Assembly (NCBI GenBank): GCA_927443345.1
Contig: CAKMKJ010000008.1
Location: forward strand, 1 to 34,574
Source of the DNA: an uncultured Anaerolineaceae bacterium
GTDB lineage: Bacteria; Chloroflexota; Anaerolineae; Anaerolineales; Anaerolineaceae
Length of the DNA stretch: 34,574 nucleotides
Direction: 5' to 3'
The translations under genes were made by a program, and so were the position numbers. The notes beneath the pieces are model-generated. The model was given only the letters and a program-made list of their open reading frames with translations. It had not been told where the DNA came from and searched no databases. Shown one piece after another: positions 9,293 to 16,530 of the stretch (position 1 is the stretch's first letter; the number at the start of each line of letters is the position of its first letter).

Positions 9293-11680
9293 ATGCATAT
9301 CATTGTAGGATTTCTCGCACAGGCTGTTCTAACCTTGGCATTATTTTTCACCACTTACAGCATTTATAATAAACCATTCCTTAGCATTCTTTTAACAGCC
9401 CCCTTTTCGATATTTTTTGCAGTTATGATGGGAAGCTATTTTTCAAAAACCTTACGCAAAAAACAAAAGGACGTGATTGATGAATCACTATCATCAATCG
9501 CGATTGCGCAAGATTCTGAATTGTTATCTGCTGCAAACGCCAATATTTCTCAGTTAGCCGAAAAAGTATCCACGATTGCCAATATGCTGGGACATGCTTC
9601 AGGGTACATGGATACGCTAACGCATCAAACTGAAGTAAATACGAAGGATATCACCAAAGCAATTGACCAGGTGGTAAGCGGAACCAGCCAGGAAAATGAA
9701 TCCATTCAATTAGTAGCGCACCAATTAGAAATGATGGCAACGGCTACTGAAGGCATAGCCATAGGCGCACAAGATCAAGCAAAATCTGTGGGAAACGCTA
9801 CTGAAATTTCACATACCGTAAATAAAGCTATTGAAGAAATCGCTGTAAAAGCCTCCAACGCGGCCAAAGCATCTGCGCAGGCTGCTGAGGCCGCCAATGA
9901 AGGCGGTAAAACAATTAATGCCACCGTAAAGGCCATTAACAATATTCGCGAAAAAGTTGGGCAGTCAGCAGAAAAAGTAAGAGAAATGGGCACACGCTCT
10001 GAAGAGATCAGCATCATTGTTGAAAAAATAAAAGACATCGCTTCTCAAACCAATCTATTGGCATTGAATGCAGCCATTGAGGCTGCACGTGCGGGAGAAA
10101 TGGGCCGCGGGTTTGCAGTGGTTGCCAGTGAAGTCAGAAAACTGGCAGAAAACTCCGTCATTGCCACAAAAGATGTAAATAACCTTGTTTTAGCCATCCA
10201 AAAGAGCGCGCATGAAGCTGTCACAACCATGGATATGGGTGTAGATGAAGTTCAGAATGGTGTTGAACTGGCAGAGCAATCTGGTAAAGCTCTAGAAACC
10301 ATCATCTCAACTTCAGATACCGTTCATCAGGAATTAAAGGATGTTGTCAGTCTGACCAATCAACAGATTACCTTGAGCAGAGAACTTGGCAATGCCATGG
10401 AATCCGTTTCTGCTGTAGTAGAAGAAAATTCTGCTTCGTCAGAAGAAATGTCGGCTGAAGCAGATAACATTGCCAAAGAAATAGAAAATATTGCAGAGAT
10501 CAGCGCCAAAAATAGTGTAACGGCCATCGGTGTATCGAAATTAACTACCGAAATTTGCACCCTGGTAGCTGACTCAACTGCCTCTGCACAAACCCTGGCA
10601 GAGATGGCCTCTTCATTACAAAACCTTGTTTCAGCATATGACAACAGTTTAAACGAGATTGTTATTCCAACTAAAACGTACACTTCTCATCTAAAGCCTA
10701 CCGTTGGAATAATTATTCCTAAAAAAATTGCCTTCTGGGAAACAGCCATTAAGTTTGCTCAAAAAGGAGCAGATGAATTAGGGGCAAAGCTGATCGTGTG
10801 TGATTCAGAAGAGAATCCAGTGATAATGGAAAATCATATAACCAACCTGGTAAACCAGAAAGTTGATGGTATTCTGTGGGTTCCGTATTTTGGCCTGGGT
10901 CGAAAAGGATTGACCCTGGCAAAAAACGCTGGAATTCCTGTTTTACTGATTGATTCTTATGAGGGAGGTCTGCAACCGCAATCGGAAGAGTTTCCAAACT
11001 ATCTGGCTTTTGTTGGCCCGGCTGATGAGACAGGCGCATATGAAATGGGGAATTATCTGTTGAATCATTTATCCCCTTCAAAGGAGGGTAAGAAATTTAT
11101 AGCCTCTCTAGACGGTACTGAAGGCGCACCAGGGGCCATTATTCGCCATAAAGGATTAATTCGGGCAATGAAAGAACACTCTGAAGCGGTATTAATTTCT
11201 TCAAAAACTGCCAACTTTGATTTTGAAACAGCAAAGATATGTATGCAAGAAATGTTGAATGAATCGCCACAAATCCAGGGGGTTTGGGCAGCAGGTGATG
11301 CAATGACGCAAGGTGGAATCGAAGGTGCTAAATTGGCAGGACGCCATCCGGGTAAAGATATCTTTTTTGTGGGCATGGATCTTGATTCTGAAAGCCTTAA
11401 AGCCTTACGAAACGGAGAACAGTTATTTGATATAGGCGGACATTGGCTTCAATTTGGTTTCGGCTTGAGTATCCTTTATGATAGCCTGAACGGGTATCCA
11501 ATGCCAAAAGGCCGTTCAATTGTAAAACTGCCGTTATTACCTGTGACGCGTGAAAAGGTAGACCGGTTTGAAAAGGATTTTCCTAACGGCATTCCGCTGT
11601 ATGATTTCATACAAAAATCCAGAGCATACAATCCAAATGCGCCAGTTTCATTTTTTGAGATGAAATATTCAACAGAATAG
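9293..11680 (+). CDS. Methyl-accepting chemotaxis-type receptor with C-terminal sugar-binding domain
   Basis: A 795-residue fusion. Two membrane helices at residues about 2-24 and 28-50 are joined by a loop of a few residues (NKPF), so there is no outside sensing domain. The basic SKTLRKKQK after helix 2 places the rest in the cytoplasm. A long coiled-coil signalling domain follows, with the receptor hairpin tip at residues 248-269 (DIASQTNLLALNAAIEAARA) and ending near 455. No clear HAMP domain is seen. Residues about 468-770 form a Peripla_BP_4-like fold: VGIIIPKKIAFW, DGILWVP, GIPVLLIDSYEGG, GVWAAGDAMTQGGIEGAK and FFVGMDLD. No signal peptide or further membrane segment separates the two parts. 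Inference: it senses a sugar inside the cell and signals through CheA/CheW encoded elsewhere. GGAGGA precedes the start. Confidence 0.88.
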   Translation: MHIIVGFLAQAVLTLALFFTTYSIYNKPFLSILLTAPFSIFFAVMMGSYFSKTLRKKQKDVIDESLSSIAIAQDSELLSAANANISQLAEKVSTIANMLGHASGYMDTLTHQTEVNTKDITKAIDQVVSGTSQENESIQLVAHQLEMMATATEGIAIGAQDQAKSVGNATEISHTVNKAIEEIAVKASNAAKASAQAAEAANEGGKTINATVKAINNIREKVGQSAEKVREMGTRSEEISIIVEKIKDIASQTNLLALNAAIEAARAGEMGRGFAVVASEVRKLAENSVIATKDVNNLVLAIQKSAHEAVTTMDMGVDEVQNGVELAEQSGKALETIISTSDTVHQELKDVVSLTNQQITLSRELGNAMESVSAVVEENSASSEEMSAEADNIAKEIENIAEISAKNSVTAIGVSKLTTEICTLVADSTASAQTLAEMASSLQNLVSAYDNSLNEIVIPTKTYTSHLKPTVGIIIPKKIAFWETAIKFAQKGADELGAKLIVCDSEENPVIMENHITNLVNQKVDGILWVPYFGLGRKGLTLAKNAGIPVLLIDSYEGGLQPQSEEFPNYLAFVGPADETGAYEMGNYLLNHLSPSKEGKKFIASLDGTEGAPGAIIRHKGLIRAMKEHSEAVLISSKTANFDFETAKICMQEMLNESPQIQGVWAAGDAMTQGGIEGAKLAGRHPGKDIFFVGMDLDSESLKALRNGEQLFDIGGHWLQFGFGLSILYDSLNGYPMPKGRSIVKLPLLPVTREKVDRFEKDFPNGIPLYDFIQKSRAYNPNAPVSFFEMKYSTE
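10706..10719. promoter_or_regulatory. Internal copy of the operator-like palindrome
   Basis: GGAATAATTATTCC is a perfect 14-bp palindrome inside the receptor gene, at the start of the ligand-binding domain (codons for GIIIP). Thirteen bases are identical to the O1 site at 8118-8130. It may be a real auxiliary site or a chance result of the codons for a conserved strand. Confidence 0.25.
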
Positions 11681-11700
11681 TTACTTATTCATTATGAAAA

Positions 11701-11744
11701 AACAATTGAGTTATATAAATCAAACTCAATTGTTTTGTTTTAAT
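11701..11744 (+). terminator. Intrinsic terminator after the chemoreceptor gene
   Basis: A perfect 12-bp stem (AACAATTGAGTT at 11701-11712 with AACTCAATTGTT at 11723-11734) has a ten-base loop and is followed by TTGTTTT. An A-run on the other side could make it work from both strands. Confidence 0.85.
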
Positions 11745-12019
11745 ACCAATCTTCGTCCTACATGAGATCACGGCCAAATTTATTGTGTTGACTATTAAAT
11801 TTTTAAAAGCTCATCGACAATCAAATCAGCTTCAGAAAAAATCGAATGAGTGGTGAATGCAATTTAAGCAATTGACAATGCAATTTCGTTAAGAATTGTG
11901 GTAATTTTACAAAAATGAAATAAGAATTTACCGAATGGAGTTTATTTTTGTGAGCATTAAAACTAAAGGTGCGCAGAGCGGTGGCTCGAATTTCACACCC
12001 TCTACGGGTGCCCTGAACC
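11745..12019. other. Intergenic stretch without a recognised gene; direct repeat of tRNA flank
   Basis: No convincing gene is seen. GGAGTTTATTTTTGTGAGC at 11938-11956 nearly repeats the sequence at 12039-12057 that abuts the 3' end of tRNA-Lys. It is followed by GGCTCGAATTTCAC, resembling a tRNA 3' half, and a small hairpin CACCC-TCTAC-GGGTG near 11996-12010. A full tRNA fold could not be built, so this may be a decayed tRNA duplicate. Confidence 0.35.
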
Positions 12020-12045
12020 AAACAAAAACTCCCCGGAGGGAGTTT
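12020..12045 (-). terminator. Intrinsic terminator of the tRNA-Lys gene
   Basis: On the minus strand AAACTCCC and GGGAGTTT pair around a four-base loop (TCCG) and run into TTTTGTT. It starts eight bases after the end of the tRNA. Confidence 0.85.
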
Positions 12046-12052
12046 ATTCTTG

Positions 12053-12124
12053 TGAGCGCGAAGGGGCTCGAACCCTTAACCAACGGCTTAAAAGGCCGCT
12101 GCTCTACCATTGAGCTACGCGCCC
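12053..12124 (-). tRNA. tRNA-Lys (anticodon UUU)
   Basis: A complete 72-base cloverleaf is visible on the minus strand. The acceptor arm GGGCGCG pairs with CGCGCTC (one G-U pair), with discriminator A. The D arm is in GTAGCTCAATGGTAGAGC. The anticodon stem GCGGC/GCCGT holds the loop CTTTTAA, giving anticodon TTT. The T arm AGGGGTTCGAGCCCCTT pattern is intact in slightly altered form (AAGGGTTCGAGCCCCTT). CCA is not encoded. It has its own promoter and terminator. Confidence 0.96.
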
Positions 12125-12136
12125 AAGAACGGCTGA

Positions 12137-12165
12137 ATTCTATCACGGCAGGCAAAGAGCGTCAA
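12137..12165 (-). promoter_or_regulatory. Promoter of tRNA-Lys
   Basis: On the minus strand TTGACG (12165-12160) and TAGAAT (12142-12137) are separated by 17 bases. The -10 box ends 12 bases before the tRNA 5' end. Confidence 0.75.
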
Positions 12166-12189
12166 TAAGATTTGCCATTAAAATAAAAA

Positions 12190-12212
12190 ACCAGGCGGAG
12201 GTTCCACCTGGT
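12190..12212 (-). terminator. Intrinsic terminator after the aminotransferase gene
   Basis: On the minus strand ACCAGGTGG and CCGCCTGGT pair (one T-G pair) around a five-base loop and are followed by TTTTTTATTTT. It lies 17 bases after the stop codon. Confidence 0.85.
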
Positions 12213-12229
12213 CTTGTTGTTTCGATATA

Positions 12230-13300
12230 TTAGCCTTGCTTCATGAAATCGGACATGCTTTCAAGCAGTGTATCAACATCTGCAAGAGAGGTTTCACCCA
12301 TGGTGGCCACACGGTAAGTAATGTCTTTGAGCTTGCCGTAACCATTGGCAATGCGCATGCCGCGGGTTTGAAGGAATTTGTTCAAGGCGCTGATCTCCCA
12401 ATTGTGTGTGTTCTTGACGTTCACCACAGTTTTGGAACGATAGCCTTCTTTGGCCAAAACTTCCATACCATTGGCCTGAGCCCAATCCTGCACTTTTTTA
12501 GACATGGCAGCATGGCGTGCAAAACGGTTGTCGAGACCTTCTGCAAAAATGCGATCCAACTGGAAGTCTAATGCATAGATCAAAGACATGGCCGGGGTCA
12601 TGGGGGTGGAATCTTTGAGGCGATGTTTTTCCATCAGGAGCAGGTCGAAATACCATCCGCGGTTGGTGACGGATTCGGCTTTTTTCATCGCACGATCTGA
12701 AGCACCTGCCAGGGATATGCCAGGGGGCAGCGCCAGGCATTTTTGTGAGCTGGTCAACAAGAAGTCGATCCCGAGGGCATCCATTTCAATTTTGACTCCG
12801 CCCAGAGATGAAACTGCATCCACCAGAATGAGAGTGTCGGGGCTGACCTCCTTGACCACGGCGCAAAGTTCCTTGATCGGATTTTCGACGCCGGTGGAGG
12901 TTTCATTGTGTACGATGGTGACGGCTTCATAATGTTTTTGTTTAAGAGCATCTCGCAGCATATCAGGCGTAATGGCTTCGCCCATTTCAACTTCAAGCTT
13001 GTCCGCTTTTTTGCCGTTGGCGATAGCAACATCGTTCCAACGCTGGGCAAATGACCCATTGACGCAAGAAAGCACGGTCTCTTGAACGAAATTTCGGATG
13101 CCCGCTTCTTGCATGCCAGACCCTGAACATGAACCCTGGAATATGCGGGTTTGTGTATAGAACAGGTCTTTGGATTTTTCAGCAGTTCTTTGGAATATGG
13201 CCTCAAAATCTTTGCTGCGATGCGGAATCATCGGCTTCGTTTGAGCAGCCAAAACTTCTGGAGCGACATCGACTGGACCAGGAACAAACATACGGCTCAT
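12230..13300 (-). CDS. Class V aminotransferase (alanine-glyoxylate / serine-pyruvate type)
   Basis: A pyridoxal-phosphate enzyme of 356 residues that transfers amino groups between small amino acids and oxo acids. The cofactor lysine is Lys187 in LLTSSQKCLALPPG, and Asp161 in LILVDAVSSLGG should contact the pyridine nitrogen. HNETSTGVENPI and the GSGMQEAG loop (phosphate binding) are typical of the alanine-glyoxylate / phosphoserine-type subfamily. Exact substrates cannot be told from sequence. A role in serine or glycine metabolism with the dehydrogenase at 23124-24065 is possible but they are 10 kb apart. It follows the small membrane protein and sortase genes on the same strand and ends at a terminator. 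Confidence 0.9.
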   Translation of the reverse strand: MSRMFVPGPVDVAPEVLAAQTKPMIPHRSKDFEAIFQRTAEKSKDLFYTQTRIFQGSCSGSGMQEAGIRNFVQETVLSCVNGSFAQRWNDVAIANGKKADKLEVEMGEAITPDMLRDALKQKHYEAVTIVHNETSTGVENPIKELCAVVKEVSPDTLILVDAVSSLGGVKIEMDALGIDFLLTSSQKCLALPPGISLAGASDRAMKKAESVTNRGWYFDLLLMEKHRLKDSTPMTPAMSLIYALDFQLDRIFAEGLDNRFARHAAMSKKVQDWAQANGMEVLAKEGYRSKTVVNVKNTHNWEISALNKFLQTRGMRIANGYGKLKDITYRVATMGETSLADVDTLLESMSDFMKQG

Positions 13301-13361
13301 AATACTCTCCTTATCAAAACCTGCACGGTTAACCCCATTAATTATGCAATGGGTTGATTGA

Positions 13362-13562
13362 TTAGCGCAAGAAGAATGACAGTATCACTAAAATGGTAAT
13401 GAATGATCCGGCCATGATGCCAATTTTGGCAAGATCTTTCTTTACGTAGGTGTAATCGGGATTAAATTCAGCTACTGCAGGGCGATTGGTCTTGACATGT
13501 GCTGAAGTAGTAATTGGTGCAGAAGCAGTGGTGACTGATCGTTTATTGTTTGAGTTTGCCAT
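13362..13562 (-). CDS. Small single-helix membrane protein, unknown
   Basis: A 66-residue protein. The first 45 residues are polar and rich in Ser, Thr and Asn, and a C-terminal hydrophobic helix (about 47-65, IGIMAGSFITILVILSFFL) ends in Arg. This gives a tail-anchored layout. It starts 29 bases after the sortase gene, with a good RBS (AAGGAG) upstream, so it is likely a real cotranscribed gene. No family is recognised. It could be a partner of the sortase, but no sorting motif is present. Confidence 0.7.
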   Translation of the reverse strand: MANSNNKRSVTTASAPITTSAHVKTNRPAVAEFNPDYTYVKKDLAKIGIMAGSFITILVILSFFLR

Positions 13563-13591
13563 TTGTTTCTCCTTGTTTCATTTTTTCAGAA

Positions 13592-14503
13592 TTAGTCTTC
13601 TTGTAAAATTGCGGTAACCACGATGCGCTGGGTATCAATGCGATAGGGATAACACGAAATCATGGTTAATGTTTTCTCCGGGGTTGGCGCCATCAGATCC
13701 ACTCTGGTGGGCTCAACTATTTGTGTACCAGTTATGACATAAGTAAAAGAGCGATCTTGCGTGGTGATGATTACCGTATCACCAGTTTTCAGCTTGTCGA
13801 GATCTTTGAATAACTCTCCAAAAATATCATTGTGGGCTGAGACCACGACGTTGCCGACTTCACCTGGGTTGGCTGTGCCTACATGCTGACCAACACCTTT
13901 TTTCAACTGTTCCCAGCCGTCTCCTAAAACAATTGGAGCACTCACACCAATCGCTGGAATCTGAATCTGCCTTGCCTGCTGCGCACCCGGTGTCGGAATG
14001 GGCAGATCAGCGTAACTCTGCATGAGCGGTCTGAGATGCTCAGGGATTTCTGCATCATTCGGCCTGACTTCTACGCCTTCGACGGGGGCGGTGTGTCCGC
14101 TTGGGAGTACAACCGCGGTAATCAAGGCGGTAGGGGTAAGTTGTGGCATTGCAAGCGCACCAGCGGTTTCTTCATTAAGAAGGTTAAGCACATTGAACGC
14201 TTGAAATATGATCACGACCAGACCCACGATAGCTAAAATCTCAACAATAAAAAGAAACCGCTCCATCCCCTTTTTTCGGCGATTCCGTGCACGCCGACGA
14301 TTGGTTAAGGTTTCCTCCTCTGGCTCGTCATCATCCCCTGGAATCACATTGGGGATAATCGGATTTTCAGTTTCAACCTGAATCACACGACCAGTTTTAC
14401 GGAATGACTCGAGCCTGGCTTCCCGTTCGGCGCGTCTTTTTTCCACGAGGAGCTGTCGCAATTCTTCTGAAGTAAATTCCTCAATAGATCGCTGACGTGG
14501 CAT
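13592..14503 (-). CDS. Sortase family cysteine transpeptidase
   Basis: A 303-residue membrane-anchored sortase. Residues 1-80 are charged and cytoplasmic, a membrane helix spans about 83-104, a Pro/Thr-rich linker follows, and the catalytic beta-barrel occupies about 175-300. The catalytic residues are all present: His224 (VVSAHND), Cys284 (LTMISCYPY) and Arg293 (TQRIVV). The domain looks like class D/E-type housekeeping sortases, but the class is not certain. It cuts a C-terminal sorting signal and attaches the protein to another polymer or pilin. No LPXTG-type substrate or pilin gene lies within the window. The N-terminal cytoplasmic tail is longer than usual. Confidence 0.9.
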   Translation of the reverse strand: MPRQRSIEEFTSEELRQLLVEKRRAEREARLESFRKTGRVIQVETENPIIPNVIPGDDDEPEEETLTNRRRARNRRKKGMERFLFIVEILAIVGLVVIIFQAFNVLNLLNEETAGALAMPQLTPTALITAVVLPSGHTAPVEGVEVRPNDAEIPEHLRPLMQSYADLPIPTPGAQQARQIQIPAIGVSAPIVLGDGWEQLKKGVGQHVGTANPGEVGNVVVSAHNDIFGELFKDLDKLKTGDTVIITTQDRSFTYVITGTQIVEPTRVDLMAPTPEKTLTMISCYPYRIDTQRIVVTAILQED

Positions 14504-14539
14504 CAGATTTCCTGTTCTTCCCGGGTTTTACCCTGACTG

Positions 14540-14545
14540 ATTATA
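14540..14545 (-). promoter_or_regulatory. -10 box upstream of the sortase gene
   Basis: A perfect TATAAT on the minus strand lies 36 bases before the sortase start. No good -35 box is visible 16-18 bases upstream. Confidence 0.4.
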
Positions 14546-14590
14546 ACCGATTTAGTCTGGTTGCTCTTAAATAAAAATAGTTGCGTGGAT

Positions 14591-14619
14591 GAGACACTAT
14601 TTTGCATTCATGTTAAAAT
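14591..14619 (+). promoter_or_regulatory. Promoter of the HAD phosphatase gene
   Basis: GAGACA (14591-14596) and an extended -10 TGTTAAAAT (TAAAAT at 14614-14619) are 17 bases apart. The start codon with its AAGGAAAA site follows at 14644. Confidence 0.45.
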
Positions 14620-14643
14620 GAGGTTTAACAAAAAGGAAAATTT

Positions 14644-15411
14644 ATGAGTAAAAACTATTTAATTGATATGGACGGCGTCCTGGTCACCGGAAAAACCTTA
14701 ATCCCTGGTGCGGAATTATTTATTGAAAAGATGCTGGATGCAGGAACGAAGTTTCTCATCCTGACCAACAATCCGCTTTATACACAGCGCGACCTTGAAC
14801 ACCGCTTGAACTCGATAGGGTTGAAAGTGCCGGCTGAAAGCATTTTCACCTCTGCGATTGCAACTGCGCGTTTTCTGCAAAATCAAAACCCCAACGGCAC
14901 TGCCTACGTGATCGGCGAAAGCGGATTGACCCAGGCAATGCACGAGGTGGGTTATGTACAAACCGACACTCACCCTGATTATGTCGTTCTTGGTGAAGTC
15001 AATAACTACAATTTTGAAATGATCGCCAAAGCCGTCCGTCTAATCAATGATGGGGCGATGTTCATCGCTACAAACCCCGATTCAACCGGACCCACCGAAG
15101 CAGGTGTCGTGCCCGCGACAGGTGCGCTGGCAGCCTTAATCGAAAAGGCAACCAACCGGGCACCTTTTTTTGTGGGCAAGCCCAATCCACTGATGATGCG
15201 CAGCGCTATGCGCTATTTAGGCGTGCATTCTGAAAATACGATCATGGTCGGCGACCGCATGGATACCGATATCGTGGCTGGCGTGATGAGTGGTCTTGAA
15301 ACCATCCTCGTCTTAACCGGCGTCTCGAGAAGAGAAGATGTAAAACGCTTTCCATACCGCCCCACACAGATCCTGAACTCCGTTGCGGATATCATCATCA
15401 CTGCAGAATAA
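14644..15411 (+). CDS. HAD-IIA (NagD-like) sugar phosphatase
   Basis: A phosphatase of the haloacid dehalogenase superfamily, 255 residues, with the class IIA cap. Motif I is IDMDGVL (nucleophile Asp8, acid/base Asp10), motif II LTNN near residue 41, motif III Lys in FFVGKPNP, and motif [12 protein letters not shown]. The substrate is probably a small phosphorylated metabolite; members act on nucleotides, p-nitrophenyl phosphate or sugar phosphates. AAGGAAAA precedes ATG 14644. The metal exporter gene follows 12 bases downstream, so the two may be cotranscribed. Confidence 0.9.
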   Translation: MSKNYLIDMDGVLVTGKTLIPGAELFIEKMLDAGTKFLILTNNPLYTQRDLEHRLNSIGLKVPAESIFTSAIATARFLQNQNPNGTAYVIGESGLTQAMHEVGYVQTDTHPDYVVLGEVNNYNFEMIAKAVRLINDGAMFIATNPDSTGPTEAGVVPATGALAALIEKATNRAPFFVGKPNPLMMRSAMRYLGVHSENTIMVGDRMDTDIVAGVMSGLETILVLTGVSRREDVKRFPYRPTQILNSVADIIITAE

Positions 15412-15423
15412 TCGAGACTATTT

Positions 15424-16362
15424 ATGATATCCAAGAATAACGGTTCCATTCAGAAAAGATTTATCTATTCTATTGTCTTAACCAGTTTAATTTTGGTGGC
15501 CGAGGTCATCGGCGGATTGGTTTCAGGTTCGCTGGCGCTGCTCTCTGACGCAGCCCATGTCTTCATGGACATTTTTGCACTGGTACTCAGTTTTGTGGCG
15601 TTGAAGTTGGCCATTCGACCACCAGATGATAAACACTCTTTCGGCTGGTTCCGGCTTGAAGTCGTGGCTGCTTTGATTAACGGCGCTTCGTTGTTTATTA
15701 TTTCTATCGGTATCTGGATTGAAGCGGTAAAACGATTTCAAAACCCGGTCGCTATTAAAAGTACCGAGATGTTCGTCATTGCCGTGATTGGTTTGATCGT
15801 CAACCTGGTTGTGGCGTTTATTCTTGGCGGTCATGATCACGATCAAACCGGACATAACCATGATCATGGTCATAAAAAAGTCAGTGAAAAACGTAATCTG
15901 AATGTACAATCTGCATTTTTGCATGTGCTCGGAGATGCCATTTCTTCCGTGGGTGTCATTGTGGCTGCGGTGATCATACACTTCACCAAGGTTTCGTGGA
16001 TTGACCCGCTGATTTCTATATTGATCGGAGTGATCATTTTTGTCAGCGCCTTCCGTGTTTTGAAACGCGCCATGCATATCTTGCTTGAAGGTGTGCCTGA
16101 AGGACTTTCGATCATGGAAATCAAAACACGCATGTCAACCATTAAAGACGTGAAGGCTGTATGTGACTTGCACGTGTGGAACCTCGGTTCAGACCAGGTA
16201 TCACTGAGTGCACATGTGATATTAGATGAGGAGCTCGAGACCCAACAATCCACAGTGATGGATCAATTGAAAGTGCTTTTGGATGAAGAGTTTCACATCC
16301 AGCACACGACCATCCAGTTTGAGACTAAACCTTGCAGCAGCGGCCACGGTGGGTGTAATTAG
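15424..16362 (+). CDS. CzcD-like cation diffusion facilitator (zinc-type)
   Basis: A proton-driven exporter of divalent metal ions, 312 residues, with six membrane helices and a C-terminal cytoplasmic domain (about 215-305). The transport site has the HDHD set typical of zinc/cadmium/cobalt CzcD proteins: His45 and Asp49 in helix 2 (DAAHVFMD), His167 and Asp171 in helix 5 (HVLGD). The loop between helices 4 and 5 is His-rich (residues 136-150), a common metal-gathering loop. The C-terminus ends in a Cys- and His-containing stretch (CSSGHGGC). Substrate is inferred to be mainly Zn(II). Confidence 0.92.
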   Translation: MISKNNGSIQKRFIYSIVLTSLILVAEVIGGLVSGSLALLSDAAHVFMDIFALVLSFVALKLAIRPPDDKHSFGWFRLEVVAALINGASLFIISIGIWIEAVKRFQNPVAIKSTEMFVIAVIGLIVNLVVAFILGGHDHDQTGHNHDHGHKKVSEKRNLNVQSAFLHVLGDAISSVGVIVAAVIIHFTKVSWIDPLISILIGVIIFVSAFRVLKRAMHILLEGVPEGLSIMEIKTRMSTIKDVKAVCDLHVWNLGSDQVSLSAHVILDEELETQQSTVMDQLKVLLDEEFHIQHTTIQFETKPCSSGHGGCN

Positions 16363-16419
16363 TCGCGGAATCACGACAAAAATTATCCAATACCCATCAA
16401 AAACATGGTAAAATAAAAT

Positions 16420-16508
16420 TTCCAGGCGGAGCACTCAGCCTGGAACCCATGAAGGATTAAACCCTCAAAGGTGCAAGCTCTTTTTTAGAGCTGCCCTTTG
16501 GGTTTTTT
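16420..16508 (+). promoter_or_regulatory. Structured leader with terminator before a metal exporter gene (candidate riboswitch)
   Basis: An extended -10 box TGGTAAAAT (TAAAAT at 16409-16414) would start RNA near 16421. The RNA begins with a perfect 8-bp hairpin, TTCCAGGC (16420-16427) with GCCTGGAA (16438-16445). After a 13-base linker comes a long stem (AAACCC and AAAGG on the left, CCTTT and GGGTTT on the right) with T-run 16503-16508, a convincing intrinsic terminator placed before the RBS AGGAG. This is the layout of an attenuator. The AACCC at 16444-16448 could compete for the GGGTT arm. It matches no riboswitch class I can recall, including the manganese (yybP-ykoY) and NiCo types. Confidence 0.5.
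16459..16508 (+). terminator. Intrinsic terminator inside the leader
   Basis: The stem pairs AAACCC...AAAGG with CCTTTGGGTTT and continues into GCTC/GAGC around a T-rich loop, then six T. It is only 23 bases before the start of the second CDF gene, so it may end transcription from the first exporter or regulate the second. Confidence 0.8.
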
Positions 16509-16530
16509 GTTAAACAGGAGTTGAATCATC

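Noticed and set aside
11996-12010. Second tRNA or terminator at the CACCC/GGGTG hairpin
   Set aside because: Acceptor and T stems cannot be paired and no T-run follows.
11935-12168. Possible protein-coding frames around the tRNA
   Set aside because: They run through the tRNA-Lys gene and its terminator and have no protein-like features.
16420-16508. Manganese (yybP-ykoY), NiCo, fluoride or SAM riboswitch
   Set aside because: None of the conserved cores I remember for these classes can be found; only an unassigned structured leader is claimed.
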